The translations under genes were made by a program, and so were the position numbers. From assembly GCF_030409805.1 (NCBI RefSeq), contig NZ_JAUFQP010000010.1, positions 563,001 through 627,000 of the forward strand: a stretch of 64,000 nt of DNA, written 5' to 3'. Each line of letters opens with the position of its first letter. Position 1 is the stretch's first letter. The notes under the pieces are model-generated. The model worked only from the letters and a program-made list of their open reading frames with translations, made no database searches and was not told the origin of the DNA. This stretch comes from Algibacter miyuki (GTDB lineage Bacteria; Bacteroidota; Bacteroidia; Flavobacteriales; Flavobacteriaceae). This document shows positions 17,948 through 28,759 of the stretch, piece after piece.

Positions 17948-20900
17948 CTATTTAAGCAGCTTACTTGGTGGGTAACCAAATTGCTTTTTAAAACAACGAC
18001 TAAAATACAAAGGATCGTTAAAACCTACTAAATCCGTGACTTCCGAAACATTATGTTTTTTCGTTTTTAGTAATTGTACCGATTTTTTTAATCGAATGGT
18101 TCTAATAAATTCATTCGGAGCTAAATCTGTCAATTCTTTTATTTTTCGATATAATTTTGATGAACTCACACCCAATTCCTGACATAAAAACCCTGTTGTC
18201 AAATCGGGTTTACTGATGTTTTCTTCAATTAGTTTTGAAATCCTTCCCATTAAAACTTCATCCACCGGTGAATGCGTTAACAAACCAATTTCACTATCGG
18301 CATCATCAGAAAATTTCGTTTTTAATTCCAGTCGGGTTTTTATAATGTTAACCATAATTGATTTCAATAAAGACGGATCGAAAGGTTTTACCAAATACCC
18401 ATCGGCTCCTACATTAAAGCCCCTAACTTTATCTTCATTTTCTGAAAGCGCAGTTAATAAAACCACTGGAATATGACTGATAAACTCATCATTTTTAAGT
18501 TCTTTACAAAACTCAATACCGTTCATAATGGGCATCATAACATCGGCCACGCATAAAATAGGTTTTACTTGTCGGCAAATTTGAAGTCCTTCCTCTCCAT
18601 TTTCAGCTTCGTAAACTTTGTAATAGTTAGACAGGTAATCTATCAAATATTTTCGCAGCTCCGTATTATCCTCAATAACCAATATTTTCTCTTTAATCTC
18701 CGTATTGGTCGTTACTTTCTTTATTGGTACTTCCGGAATCTGCGCATCTTCATTAGCATTCGCAACAAACTCAAAAACTTCATTTTTCTTATAAAGCTCA
18801 CGACTTATTGGAATTTCAAAAGAGAACACACTTCCCTTCTTAGGCGTACTTTCCACCGTAATACTGCCTTTATGTAAATCGACCAAAGCTTTTACTAGAG
18901 ACAAACCGATACCGGAACCCGTGTTATTTTCGATACTATTTGTGGCTTGATAAAAGCGTTTAAATATTTTTTCTTGACTTTTTTGCGGGATACCAATACC
19001 ATCATCGCTCACTTCAACCACCAAGTAATCGCTGCTGTCGCTTTTTAGACGAACAAACAAATCGACATGCCCATATTTATTGGTGAATTTTATAGCATTA
19101 GACAATAAATTGTACAGAATTTTATCATACTTATCCCGGTCTATCCAGCCGAAAAGCGAATCGCTTTCTGTATTAAAATTAAGCTGAATTTCTTTATTGT
19201 ATGCAAACTCCTTAAACGAATCAAACGTGTTTTGGGTGTATTGCAAAATATTGGTTCGTGAGACTTTAAGTTTTAACTCGCCTGTTTGTGCTTTTCTAAA
19301 ATCGAGTACCTGATTTACCAAATTCAACAGTCGACTTGCGTTTTGATGAATTAAATTATAACGGCTCTTTTGGTAGGTGCTGCTATACTCCTTGCTTTCT
19401 TCAATTAACTGCTTTACAGGGCCAATAATTAAGGTTAATGGCGTGCGCAACTCATGCGAAATATTGGTGAAAAACCGTAATTTTTCATTATTTAATTTAA
19501 TATCACGTTCTCTATTTACCTTTTCGGTTACCAATTCTTGCTTCAAGCGCATTCTGTTCTTTACTTCGCGCCTTACCAAAAACAACACCAATCCGAGTGT
19601 TAAAATAAACAATATTAATGCTTGATATGTTAACCAAAATGGGCGTTCAATTTTAATATTATAACTCACCACATCACTCCAATGCCCATCACTATTACAC
19701 GATTTTATTTTGAACACATATTTCCCCGGAAATAAGTTAGTATACTGTACTGTGCGAGAATTACTGCTTGTGGCAATCCATTTTTTATCGAAACCTTCTA
19801 ATTGATATTCAAACTTATTTAATTTTTCGTTTGCATAAGACGGTGTGGAGAACTGCAGCGAAAAATTCCTGTTATCATAATTTAAGGTGATACTTTTTTC
19901 TTGGTTGAAATCTTTTTCTAAAGGAATTTCTTTATTGATTTCCATGCCCGGAATCAAGATTTCATTCTGAATTTTAATTTCAGTAATAATAGGTTTCGGC
20001 GATAATTTATTCTCTTTTATGGTATACGGAGAAAAGTAAATAACACCGTTTTTTCCACCCAAATAAATATCGGAATCTCCAAATTTGTAAAATCCTCTAG
20101 AACTAAAGTAATCCAAACGATTACCACTATTAACATGATAAATATTATAATCGAAACTATCCAATTTCAATCGAGCAACACTGTTATTATTCACATTTAA
20201 CCATAAATCGCCAGCGCTATCAATAAGTAAATCTGTTACCCATTTCCCAGCTAATTCTTTAGGTTCTTCCAACGACTGAAAGTTATTATCACTACTATCA
20301 AAAAAGCATAAACCATTTCGGGTTGCTGCCCAAAGTGTCCCCGATTTATCAAAAACAATATCACTTACATTATCATGAGCCAGTCCTTTATTTTCATTCA
20401 AAAAAGACGTGTAAACGACTTCGGTTTTCGAAGTTAAATCATACTTTACAACCCCAGTTTCGGTAGCAAACCAAACCATGTTATTTTCCCCCTTGAGAAC
20501 CTCGTTTATTTCGCTGCCTTTTAGCAACCGTTCTTCAGGTCGGTTTTTAGTTATATTTTCGGTATCCAAAATTAAAGCGCCTTCACCAAAAGATCCAACA
20601 ACCAATTGATTATTTCCTAAATTATCAAAAGCTACTACTGGCGATTCTTCAAAACCAATATCGACTGTTTTTGAAGTATTTTTTACATAATCATAAACCA
20701 AAATTTGACCGTTCCACAAGCCACAATAAAATATTTTACCGTCAAGAGAATAAATACTAGCAATATCTTTTTGATTAATTTCTAAGGGATTAAAATGATC
20801 TTCTTTTGAAATATAAAGTCCATTATGGCGCGTTGCCACAATAATTTCGCCTGTATACGCTGTCGCAAAACCACGAATTCTAGGCGCCTGATTTCCTATA

Positions 20901-21988
20901 TATTGCGAAATATCTTTATTTAAATTGAATTGATTTTCAAACGGATCATACTTATCCAAACCATCTTCGGTGCCAATCCATAAAATTCCTGAAGCATCAA
21001 AATATAAGGCTGAAACCAAATTATCAACCAACGAAGTTTGGTCTGTTAAAATAGAATAATAACGTTTGTACTCCCCTTTACTAATAGCTTCTAAACTATC
21101 GCAAACAAGTAAGCCCCCAAGCGTACCCACCCAATATTTGCCATCTGGAGCTTGAGCAACTGCTAAAAAATAAGGCCCTAAAGCCTCTCTAGCTTCTTTA
21201 TTTTCAATATATAGATTTTTAAATTCGCTGTCTCTTTTATCTAATTTGTAAAGCCCTTTTCGGGTACCGACGAAAATATCATTTTTGGCATCTTCGTATA
21301 TAAAATTCACATACGGATTCACTTCTTCCGAATTCGGGATTTGCAACGTAAACGTCGCTATTTGCTGAATATTCCCGACAGAATCTAAGTTTATTTTCGC
21401 TACCGAAGCGCTGCCATAACTGCCTATCCAAATATTTCCTTCGGAATCTTCAAAAATGTCTTTAACATAATTAAAGTTTGGGATATTTACTTTTTCGAAA
21501 CGTTTATCTTCTAAAAAGAATAAAAACACACCATGATCTTTTGTGCCTACCCAAACCCGATTAAAATGATCGACATAAATGGAACGGATTTCTTCATCTT
21601 GTAAACTATTGGGGTTTCCAACTTCGTTTAAAAATGTGGTAAATTTTTGAGTATCACAATCAAACAAGGTCAAACCTTTACGCGTTCCAATCCAGATATT
21701 CCTTTCTTTTTCATCCAGTTCTAAAGCCGTAATATCATTATCGTTAATGGTATTTCCACCTTCAGAAGTGTTTAAATACGTCTTAAACTCATAACCATCA
21801 AACCTGTTTAAACCAGAAAATGTTCCCAACCACAAAAACCCATGTTTATCCTGCAACACATGGCGCACCGAATTATGAGATAAACCGTTGTTATCATTAT
21901 AATGTTCGAATTTAATGTTTTGAGCAAAAGCGCCAAAAACAAACAAAAACAGAAAAAGGGCAATATTAAAACGGTTGGTTATTAACAA
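17948..21988 (-). CDS. Hybrid two-component system sensor/regulator (HTCS), PUL 2
   Basis: PUL regulator of 1346 residues. It has a signal peptide (FGAFAQN), propeller repeats from about 25 to 690, a Y_Y_Y domain (about 700-765), a membrane helix (LFILTLGLVLFLV, about 780), and a histidine kinase with HELRTPLTLI (His about 844) and ATPase motifs NLLSNAIKFTN and GSGIGLSLV. A receiver has Asp in CVADVMMPIMNG (about 1147), and a C-terminal AraC HTH ends the protein. It starts 16 bases after the metallophosphoesterase stop, at the far end of the PUL 2 operon. Its likely targets are the divergent susC/DUF1080 promoters at 40654-40899, where TCCATT repeats are seen. That assignment is inference. 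Confidence 0.94.
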   Translation of the reverse strand: MLITNRFNIALFLFLFVFGAFAQNIKFEHYNDNNGLSHNSVRHVLQDKHGFLWLGTFSGLNRFDGYEFKTYLNTSEGGNTINDNDITALELDEKERNIWIGTRKGLTLFDCDTQKFTTFLNEVGNPNSLQDEEIRSIYVDHFNRVWVGTKDHGVFLFFLEDKRFEKVNIPNFNYVKDIFEDSEGNIWIGSYGSASVAKINLDSVGNIQQIATFTLQIPNSEEVNPYVNFIYEDAKNDIFVGTRKGLYKLDKRDSEFKNLYIENKEAREALGPYFLAVAQAPDGKYWVGTLGGLLVCDSLEAISKGEYKRYYSILTDQTSLVDNLVSALYFDASGILWIGTEDGLDKYDPFENQFNLNKDISQYIGNQAPRIRGFATAYTGEIIVATRHNGLYISKEDHFNPLEINQKDIASIYSLDGKIFYCGLWNGQILVYDYVKNTSKTVDIGFEESPVVAFDNLGNNQLVVGSFGEGALILDTENITKNRPEERLLKGSEINEVLKGENNMVWFATETGVVKYDLTSKTEVVYTSFLNENKGLAHDNVSDIVFDKSGTLWAATRNGLCFFDSSDNNFQSLEEPKELAGKWVTDLLIDSAGDLWLNVNNNSVARLKLDSFDYNIYHVNSGNRLDYFSSRGFYKFGDSDIYLGGKNGVIYFSPYTIKENKLSPKPIITEIKIQNEILIPGMEINKEIPLEKDFNQEKSITLNYDNRNFSLQFSTPSYANEKLNKFEYQLEGFDKKWIATSSNSRTVQYTNLFPGKYVFKIKSCNSDGHWSDVVSYNIKIERPFWLTYQALILFILTLGLVLFLVRREVKNRMRLKQELVTEKVNRERDIKLNNEKLRFFTNISHELRTPLTLIIGPVKQLIEESKEYSSTYQKSRYNLIHQNASRLLNLVNQVLDFRKAQTGELKLKVSRTNILQYTQNTFDSFKEFAYNKEIQLNFNTESDSLFGWIDRDKYDKILYNLLSNAIKFTNKYGHVDLFVRLKSDSSDYLVVEVSDDGIGIPQKSQEKIFKRFYQATNSIENNTGSGIGLSLVKALVDLHKGSITVESTPKKGSVFSFEIPISRELYKKNEVFEFVANANEDAQIPEVPIKKVTTNTEIKEKILVIEDNTELRKYLIDYLSNYYKVYEAENGEEGLQICRQVKPILCVADVMMPIMNGIEFCKELKNDEFISHIPVVLLTALSENEDKVRGFNVGADGYLVKPFDPSLLKSIMVNIIKTRLELKTKFSDDADSEIGLLTHSPVDEVLMGRISKLIEENISKPDLTTGFLCQELGVSSSKLYRKIKELTDLAPNEFIRTIRLKKSVQLLKTKKHNVSEVTDLVGFNDPLYFSRCFKKQFGYPPSKLLK

Positions 21989-22004
21989 ATTTTATTTCGG
22001 GTAT

Positions 22005-23846
22005 TTATGGCGTTATTCTTTCAATAGTATTGGCTTCTAAATTTATTCTAAAATGATTTGAAGGTAAGCCATGTCTGCTTTTATCAAAAATAGACGCCCA
22101 TAATTGAAATCTTTCATCTGATGCTTTCTTTAGTAGACTACATACCTGTTCATAAGCTTTCAATCGGTTTACACCAATATCTTGAAAAGCCAACTCGTCG
22201 GCACTTCGTAGTTTATAAAAGTCGTAAATCATATCAAAACCTGTCCAATTCTCAAAGTTTTCTAAAGTTAGATCATTCGTCTTTAAATATGCTTTCACTT
22301 CAGCATCTTCAATCCTACTTTTTAATAATAAATCTTTTCCTGTGGACGATAACAAACTATCAGCAAAAGCTTTAGGCCAATCATTTGGTAAAAACCGAAG
22401 TCGTACTAATTCTTTCAAATGAAATTTAGTGAAATCTTTATAATTTTCGGTTAATAAGATGTCTTTATTCCATATTGAAGTTGCTCCGGATTCTTTTAAA
22501 TAAGCATATTCCTGCTCATATAATGGAAATAAACTATTAAAATTTTTAGCCGATTTAATAACGACTGTTTCAACTTCAAAATCGGTTTTAGAATGTATGG
22601 TTAACACTTTATATCCTGGCGTATAAGCTGCCAATGAAGGGGTTTGAATGTTAAATAAAGTATTGCCTTTTCCACTGGTACGAACGCCTGTATCATTAAT
22701 ATGCATATGGCCGCCAAAATGAATTTGAATACCTGCATCGGCAAACGTTTGAGCGACTTCCTCGTTGGGCACACGGTGCAATTGCATTTTTTTATCACCA
22801 AAAAACTGTTTCATTTCTACGGAAGCGTCATCGTTGAAATCCACCATAGGATAATGGCTAAACGCTATTAAAACTTTGCCTTGTTTCTTAGCTTGTTCGG
22901 CTACTTTTTTCACCCAAGTAACCAAATGACTTTTCTGTAAAAGGACATTATTATAACCGATACTAGCACCTGAAAAATCGTTTGGGTTATTTGAAACTCC
23001 AGCTAATTCCGTATTCGGCACATACACGTTGGCATCAATAGCCAACAACCAAACTCCCGCAACAGGCTCTACTAAATAACTAGCATCTGGATGTGCATTA
23101 TACGCATCGATTTGATAGGTTCTTTTATTTAAAATTGAAGCTTCTTTTGCCTTTTCAAAACTATATTCGTTATAAGCATAAGAAGAAAATGGCGTTTCCC
23201 AATAGCGGTATTCCGGTTGAGGATAAAACCCAAAAGAAGACATTTCATTTAAAATATCTTTATAGCCCCATTTTTTTATTTCTGAAGTTATAATAGGTTT
23301 TAATTGACCTTCAACACCATCTTTTAAGTTTTTAATTGAACTTGTTATGATTTGTTCCTGCCCACCAACTCCTAAAAAATCAGATTTTCCAGCGTCTTGT
23401 GTGAAGGGTTTTACAGGGTCGTGATTCCCCGTGGTAGCAAAAAACAAGATGCCGTGTTTTTCAGTATATATATCTAACAGCTTTCGTAAACCTTTAACAT
23501 GAATGGGTTGCCCGTCGTCACTAAAATCGCCTGGCAAAGCCACGTACTTGATACCTCTCGCCACAATATCATCTAAAGCAGCGATGCATGCGAAATAATT
23601 TTCATTGAATATTCGAGTGGATTTCAATTGCGCATCCATGGTTCTGATGTTTGCAAATTCACCCGTTTTTGGATTTTCTATACCTTGGTAATCTGCATCT
23701 TCAAAATGCGCATAAACATCTTGAAAATGTGCATCGGCTATAAATGCTATTTGTACAGGAGTCGACTCATTTTTTATATTTTTCTTACAAGAAAATAGCA
23801 ATGCTAAAAGCAGAATACAAATACACTTACTATACAATTTATTCAA
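22005..23846 (-). CDS. Calcineurin-like metallophosphoesterase lipoprotein
   Basis: Periplasmic or surface phosphoesterase of 613 residues with lipobox LLFSC. The two-metal motifs are in order: FIADAHFQD (D-x-H, about residue 36), LPGDFSDDGQ (GD, about 105), TTGNHD (about 139-144), FSHYPMVDF (about 330) and FGGHMHIND (GHxH, about 378). A 200-residue C-terminal extension has no motif I recognise. The family hydrolyses phosphomono- or diesters. Being in an operon with a PI-PLC-type protein and glycosidases, it could remove phosphate from an inositol phosphate or a phosphorylated glycan. The substrate is not shown by sequence. The gene is 8 bases after the GH115 gene. Confidence 0.88.
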   Translation of the reverse strand: MNKLYSKCICILLLALLFSCKKNIKNESTPVQIAFIADAHFQDVYAHFEDADYQGIENPKTGEFANIRTMDAQLKSTRIFNENYFACIAALDDIVARGIKYVALPGDFSDDGQPIHVKGLRKLLDIYTEKHGILFFATTGNHDPVKPFTQDAGKSDFLGVGGQEQIITSSIKNLKDGVEGQLKPIITSEIKKWGYKDILNEMSSFGFYPQPEYRYWETPFSSYAYNEYSFEKAKEASILNKRTYQIDAYNAHPDASYLVEPVAGVWLLAIDANVYVPNTELAGVSNNPNDFSGASIGYNNVLLQKSHLVTWVKKVAEQAKKQGKVLIAFSHYPMVDFNDDASVEMKQFFGDKKMQLHRVPNEEVAQTFADAGIQIHFGGHMHINDTGVRTSGKGNTLFNIQTPSLAAYTPGYKVLTIHSKTDFEVETVVIKSAKNFNSLFPLYEQEYAYLKESGATSIWNKDILLTENYKDFTKFHLKELVRLRFLPNDWPKAFADSLLSSTGKDLLLKSRIEDAEVKAYLKTNDLTLENFENWTGFDMIYDFYKLRSADELAFQDIGVNRLKAYEQVCSLLKKASDERFQLWASIFDKSRHGLPSNHFRINLEANTIERITP

Positions 23847-23854
23847 AATTCTAA

Positions 23855-26827
23855 TTATTTTTTAACGGTTTCCTTCGGAAAAGCATAACTCGCTTTCCAT
23901 CCTCCTAAATCTATCAATACCTGATCTATCATAACACCAGGATCTACCATCCAAATTTTTAAAGTATGTTTTCCTGCTTTATTTACAATTTGCAACGCCG
24001 ATTGAACCGAAGCATTTTTAAGTACATTTTGCTTCCACGAAGCACTACGTCCAAAAGTTTGAAAATCTACAATTACAGGATCAGCATCATCAATAGAAAC
24101 AGCGCAACGCACGCCAAATCCAGCATGTGGCGCATGGGTTGGCACCACTTGTAAATTCACTTGAGCTTCTCCGAAATTGAAGGTGTAAAAATCGTATTCT
24201 AAAACAGGACTGCTCGTTAAAATAGCCTGAATATCGACTGTTGGTGTTGCTGTTCTTGGCAACGCGGCAATTACATTATTGGTATAACCAATACCTTCTA
24301 AACGTTCCCATTTAGCTTCGTTTCCATCTTTTTTACGTGTGAAATTTTCAGCATCTATCGATACATAGCCTTTATCTTCAACAAAACCTTTATAATTTTT
24401 TAGAGTGTCAAGTTCTGGATTATAAACCGAAACGCCAATACTTGTTGTTTTTCCTTCGGAAATAAAATCAATCGCACTATTCACTTTAAAACTTGGTGGA
24501 ATTAATTGAAAATCGTGACCTAACGGTGCTTCTTTTTTGTTCTCTCCTTTTGGCACTTTATCCCAATCAATAGTTATCCAAAGACGTTTTTCAACGATAT
24601 TAGAATTCGAATTGAGCGTACCTTTAGTTTCTGATATTTTAATCCAATCCGCTTTAGGTTTCGCTTCCCAATCCACCGTTCCAGTACCATTTATAAACAC
24701 ATCTATAAAATAAGTGCTCTTGGTGTAACTATTAAAAACAGGTAGCACATCGGCATAACTATTAATCACCTCATGGTTAACTTCCATTTGATAACCTTCC
24801 AAAGCCAAACCTAAATGGGCTTTTTCAGTGTTTTCTACATGTGATACAGCGGGCTGGGCAAAAACAGGTAAAAATCGTGGCGCCATGGTCATTATGTGAT
24901 TCCATTTCCCGTTTTGAAGCTTTTCATTATAATAATTTGTTTCTTTCTCAATACGTTTATAAGCTGCCTTTGATTGTGCTGCTAATGTATTTGCACTTTG
25001 CCTGCCTTGCTTGGCGTTAAACTTATTTTTAAAACTATATAACCATTTCTGATTGAGTTTTGAAGCGCCAATAACAGGATAATACACCAGTTGATAAAAG
25101 GCATCCTTTCTATGCTCATCGATTTTATCATATAAATTTTCAGTTGTTTCGATGATGTTTTGATAGCTGTTGATGCGTTCTGAAACCTCATCGCCATAAT
25201 GATACTGTGTTAATTCGGTTTCACCAGCTTTAGTAACCGGCTCAACTTGACTCCAAGCCATAAATTCGGGACGACGGATATAAGCCAAACGGTTGTTTTC
25301 GAATAAAACATCGGTAATTTTAGAAGCTGATGCTTTTCCGAATTCACGCGCAGCCCAATCGTTCATATGAGATTTTACAGCGGTGCTTTTATCAAAACCA
25401 TCCATATCCCAGGCCATATCTAAAAAGAGTTCGATATTGTATTCGTGTGGTTTAATATCGCCACAGTTCAGAATCCATATTTCACGTGATTGAAACTCAA
25501 ATGCTTTCGACATTTCTTCCCACATTAAAACAGGATTTGTGGAATTGAGCCATAAATAATCGTGTGGTCTGCCCCAATACGAGGTATGATAATACACGCC
25601 AGCACCACCTGCTCGGGTTTGCTCCTCGGGGTTACTTAATTGGCGCATGTAGCCATAATTATCATCCGTCCAAACCAGAGTGATATCTTCTGGTAAGTCT
25701 AACCCGTTTTGGTAGTAGTTTAACACTTCCTTATAAGGTACAAAAGCCTGCGGAATGGTATTCGGATTCTTCTTTGTTTCCTTTTTTAGAATAGCACGTT
25801 GGTCGGTAATAACACCTTCTAGAAGTTTTACCTGAGCCTCGGTATCATCTTCACCAACAATCATAGGCGAATCGTGTTCACCACGCATACCTGTAGTATA
25901 AATCCCTTCTAAATCTGCGGTTTCCTTAACCCGTTTTCTGAAAAGATTCTTTATGGTTTCTGAATTTGTATCATAACGATACTCCCCCATGGTATCATGT
26001 TTCCATTCCGTATTAATATTACTCAACATAGGCTCTGCATGCGATGTTCCAATAACAATCGCATAATCGTCTGCTACAAATTTATTTTCAGGATACGAGT
26101 AAAACGGTTTGGTGCTAGAATGCATAGCCGGCCAAATGGTATTAGCTCTTAGGCGCAACAACAACTCAAAAACTTTAGCATAGGTTTTAGGACCAATATC
26201 ACCGGTTTCTGGTTCAAAATTTAAAGCAGCCCAACGTTGTAAGCCCCAATCTTCATCATTTAAAAATACACCTCTGTACTTTACGGAAGGACTTTTAGAT
26301 ACTTTATTATCAACAGAAATTATAAGGTTTTCACTTTTCTCTGGAGTTACATCGGCCCACCATTCCCATGGTGATACGCCTATTTTTCGAGAAAGCTCTA
26401 ACAAGCCATAAGCTGTTCCTCTGCGATCGCTACCCACAATAACTAAAGCTTTATCAATATTTTTAGTTGGGTTTTCAACCATTTGAATGGCATAACGTTC
26501 CCAATGATTTTCAAATTCAGAAACCTTTATTTTTCCTGATGAAATCAATTTATCAATCAAACTATTTTTACCGATAGTCCCTGCAATAATTATTGCTGTA
26601 TTTTTACTTGTTTTTGAAACAACAGCAGGTTTTTTTCCTGTAATATTAAACACATCACTTGCTAGAATATCAGCAGCAATAGCTACCACTTTAGCATCTT
26701 TTTTATCAATTAAAATAGAAACCACTTCGTTTCCTTCAACTATTGAGAATTCTGATTTTTGCTGAATTTGCGCCGATAAAACCGACACTTGTAAACAAAA
26801 CATCAGAAGTCCTAAATATTTAAACAT
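23855..26827 (-). CDS. GH115 family alpha-glucuronidase
   Basis: Secreted exo-acting enzyme of about 990 residues, the normal length for GH115, which removes terminal alpha-1,2-linked (4-O-methyl-)D-glucuronic acid from glycans. Family segments: VGSDRRGTAYGLLELSRKIG (about 125-144), SPWEWWADV, SVKYRGVFLNDEDWGLQRW, LLRLRANTIWPAMHSSTKPF, TGMRGEHDSPM, VWTDDNYGYMRQL and GAGVYYHTSYWGRPHDYLW. The C-terminal domains end with a beta-sandwich. I start at 26827 (MFKYLGLLMF), which gives a clean signal peptide and avoids overlap with the upstream gene; the frame is open to 26866. Product glucuronate would feed the same pool as MIOX. Confidence 0.93.
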   Translation of the reverse strand: MFKYLGLLMFCLQVSVLSAQIQQKSEFSIVEGNEVVSILIDKKDAKVVAIAADILASDVFNITGKKPAVVSKTSKNTAIIIAGTIGKNSLIDKLISSGKIKVSEFENHWERYAIQMVENPTKNIDKALVIVGSDRRGTAYGLLELSRKIGVSPWEWWADVTPEKSENLIISVDNKVSKSPSVKYRGVFLNDEDWGLQRWAALNFEPETGDIGPKTYAKVFELLLRLRANTIWPAMHSSTKPFYSYPENKFVADDYAIVIGTSHAEPMLSNINTEWKHDTMGEYRYDTNSETIKNLFRKRVKETADLEGIYTTGMRGEHDSPMIVGEDDTEAQVKLLEGVITDQRAILKKETKKNPNTIPQAFVPYKEVLNYYQNGLDLPEDITLVWTDDNYGYMRQLSNPEEQTRAGGAGVYYHTSYWGRPHDYLWLNSTNPVLMWEEMSKAFEFQSREIWILNCGDIKPHEYNIELFLDMAWDMDGFDKSTAVKSHMNDWAAREFGKASASKITDVLFENNRLAYIRRPEFMAWSQVEPVTKAGETELTQYHYGDEVSERINSYQNIIETTENLYDKIDEHRKDAFYQLVYYPVIGASKLNQKWLYSFKNKFNAKQGRQSANTLAAQSKAAYKRIEKETNYYNEKLQNGKWNHIMTMAPRFLPVFAQPAVSHVENTEKAHLGLALEGYQMEVNHEVINSYADVLPVFNSYTKSTYFIDVFINGTGTVDWEAKPKADWIKISETKGTLNSNSNIVEKRLWITIDWDKVPKGENKKEAPLGHDFQLIPPSFKVNSAIDFISEGKTTSIGVSVYNPELDTLKNYKGFVEDKGYVSIDAENFTRKKDGNEAKWERLEGIGYTNNVIAALPRTATPTVDIQAILTSSPVLEYDFYTFNFGEAQVNLQVVPTHAPHAGFGVRCAVSIDDADPVIVDFQTFGRSASWKQNVLKNASVQSALQIVNKAGKHTLKIWMVDPGVMIDQVLIDLGGWKASYAFPKETVKK

Positions 26828-26831
26828 GCTT

Positions 26832-28679
26832 TTAGTTTTTAATTTTCTCATAAGTGTTATCATCAAAAATTATTTTAAAATCGGAATCAAATAAAGTCGA
26901 TGGCACATAATAATCCGTAGAAATCACTTGTGCTCCAGAAGCTTTAGCTTTTTCAAACCTAGCGTAACTTTTGGTACGTGCTTCCTTAGTTCCAGCATCG
27001 GCACGGGTGCGCACCATATAACCTTTGTCAACTAATGTTTTAATGTACTCAAAATCTGTAATCGGGTTATTTATAATTCGAAATGCAGCTTCCGGATTCC
27101 CTTCTTTACTATTTACAAAAAGAACGCGTCCTTTTAAGCCATCATGACCGCCTAGGTAATCATTAATACGCGCTTCCTTTTCATCTAAAACAAATAAAAA
27201 TTTTCCTTTTAGCTCACTTAATTCTGGCCAACCTGCTTTTAAAACAGCTTCTTCAAGGGTTTTAAAATTGCCACGAACAGCATCGGGAGTTATCAATTCT
27301 GAATCGGAAAATACGGATCTAATTTCAACATCAAGACTATCTAATGCCGTTTTATCAAAAGTTAAAGGAGTTCTAGTTTGTGGCACTTCCTGATCTTTTG
27401 TATTGATAAGAATAACTACAGGCGTGTGATTCGGGTGCTTATCTGACCATTTTTTTAAGTTTTTTAATCCGTCTCTAAATAGCAAATGATGGCTTCTAAA
27501 ATCTATATCTTGCACATGAAACATTTTAAGTCCTGGCTTTTTTAACTTTTCCTCAATATCAAAATCTAAAGGTGTTTTTCCTAAAGTTTTTACAATATCC
27601 AATCCTTTCGGATTTGAAAAATGCCCACCTAGCGGATCATAAAAAACATCTAACTCCAAGTTTCTCAACCCTAAATCTAATTGTTTTTCTAATGAAACAT
27701 GACCGTATTGCAAGCTTTCTATTTTAGGACTTACACCATGTAGATAATCATACAACGGTTTTTCAATTTCAATTTTATATGAATTATGACTTCCGATGAC
27801 TTGCATGTCGTTAAGTTTTGGTTTTGACACCGCCACTTTTTCAAGCCATTCTTTTGCCAACTTTGGCCATTGCTCACCTGCAGCATTACCATCTCGCAAA
27901 CCATAACCGTGACCGCCTTTTGGGTATACGTGTAATTCTACCGGCGTTTTATTGTCTCGTAATGCTTGCCCCATAACAAAACTGCTATTACCGTAAGGGT
28001 CGTCTGCTGTTCCGAATATAAAAAATGGTGGCGTGTCTTTATCTAATGTAAAATCAGGATGGATGGTTTTATTTTCGCCTTTATCTAAATAAGCAGGATA
28101 AATAAGCATGGTAAAATTTGACTGACTTGAAAACGCATCAATTTCATCTTGGCTTTCGTAAAAAGGTGTTTTAAACGTTGTAGATGCTAAAGCGGATAAA
28201 TGACCGCCTGCTGAAAATCCAATAAGTCCAATATTATTGGTATCCAATTGAAATTCTGAAGCCTTACTTCTAACTATTTTAATGGCACGTTGAATATCTT
28301 GCGCTGCACCTTTATCGTTTTTAGGTACACGATATTGCAATACAAAAGCCGTATATCCCAAAGTATTTAACCATTCGGCTATCTCATCACCTTCTTTATC
28401 TATAGCCAAAATATTATAACCACCGCCAGGACAAACAATAATTCCGGCTTTAGACGCATTGGGCTGTTCAGGTCTATATACAGTGAGTAATGGGTTGGTA
28501 ACTTCGCTTAATCTTTTAACATTTCCCGAAGTGTTCCCTGAAATTTTAGCAGGTTGCTTTTCGCTACTTTCCCCTGGGACTTTATTGGTCCATAATTCTA
28601 TGGTTTCGCTAGATTGCCCCCAAGAAACAACAGTTGATAACAAGAAAAAAAATACGAATTTTAATTTAAGATAATGCAT
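26832..28679 (-). CDS. Fusion: alpha/beta-hydrolase esterase + PI-PLC-type (Ca2+-dependent) domain
   Basis: Secreted two-domain protein of 615 residues. Residues about 30-280 are an alpha/beta hydrolase like bacterial carbohydrate acetyl/feruloyl esterases: oxyanion VCPGGGYN, nucleophile Ser in GFSAGGHLSALA, Asp in FGTADDPYG and His in YPKGGHGYG. Residues about 295-610 match the PI-PLC-C1 Ca2+-dependent phosphodiesterase domain: catalytic-type His in QVIGSHNSYK, metal-type GLRNLELDVFYDPLGGH, FHVQDIDFRS, and the C-terminal MVRTRADAGT and ISTDYY. PI-PLC enzymes cut phosphatidylinositol-type phosphodiesters. In this operon (GH115 downstream, GH29 upstream), with MIOX and a phosphoesterase near, action on an inositol-phosphate anchor is plausible but unproven. 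Confidence 0.85.
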   Translation of the reverse strand: MHYLKLKFVFFFLLSTVVSWGQSSETIELWTNKVPGESSEKQPAKISGNTSGNVKRLSEVTNPLLTVYRPEQPNASKAGIIVCPGGGYNILAIDKEGDEIAEWLNTLGYTAFVLQYRVPKNDKGAAQDIQRAIKIVRSKASEFQLDTNNIGLIGFSAGGHLSALASTTFKTPFYESQDEIDAFSSQSNFTMLIYPAYLDKGENKTIHPDFTLDKDTPPFFIFGTADDPYGNSSFVMGQALRDNKTPVELHVYPKGGHGYGLRDGNAAGEQWPKLAKEWLEKVAVSKPKLNDMQVIGSHNSYKIEIEKPLYDYLHGVSPKIESLQYGHVSLEKQLDLGLRNLELDVFYDPLGGHFSNPKGLDIVKTLGKTPLDFDIEEKLKKPGLKMFHVQDIDFRSHHLLFRDGLKNLKKWSDKHPNHTPVVILINTKDQEVPQTRTPLTFDKTALDSLDVEIRSVFSDSELITPDAVRGNFKTLEEAVLKAGWPELSELKGKFLFVLDEKEARINDYLGGHDGLKGRVLFVNSKEGNPEAAFRIINNPITDFEYIKTLVDKGYMVRTRADAGTKEARTKSYARFEKAKASGAQVISTDYYVPSTLFDSDFKIIFDDNTYEKIKN

Positions 28680-28759
28680 TAATACGTGAATTTACACCCT
28701 TTGAAATAACGGATATTATTTATTAAAAGAAACTCCTAAATTACTGTTTTTTTGAATAA

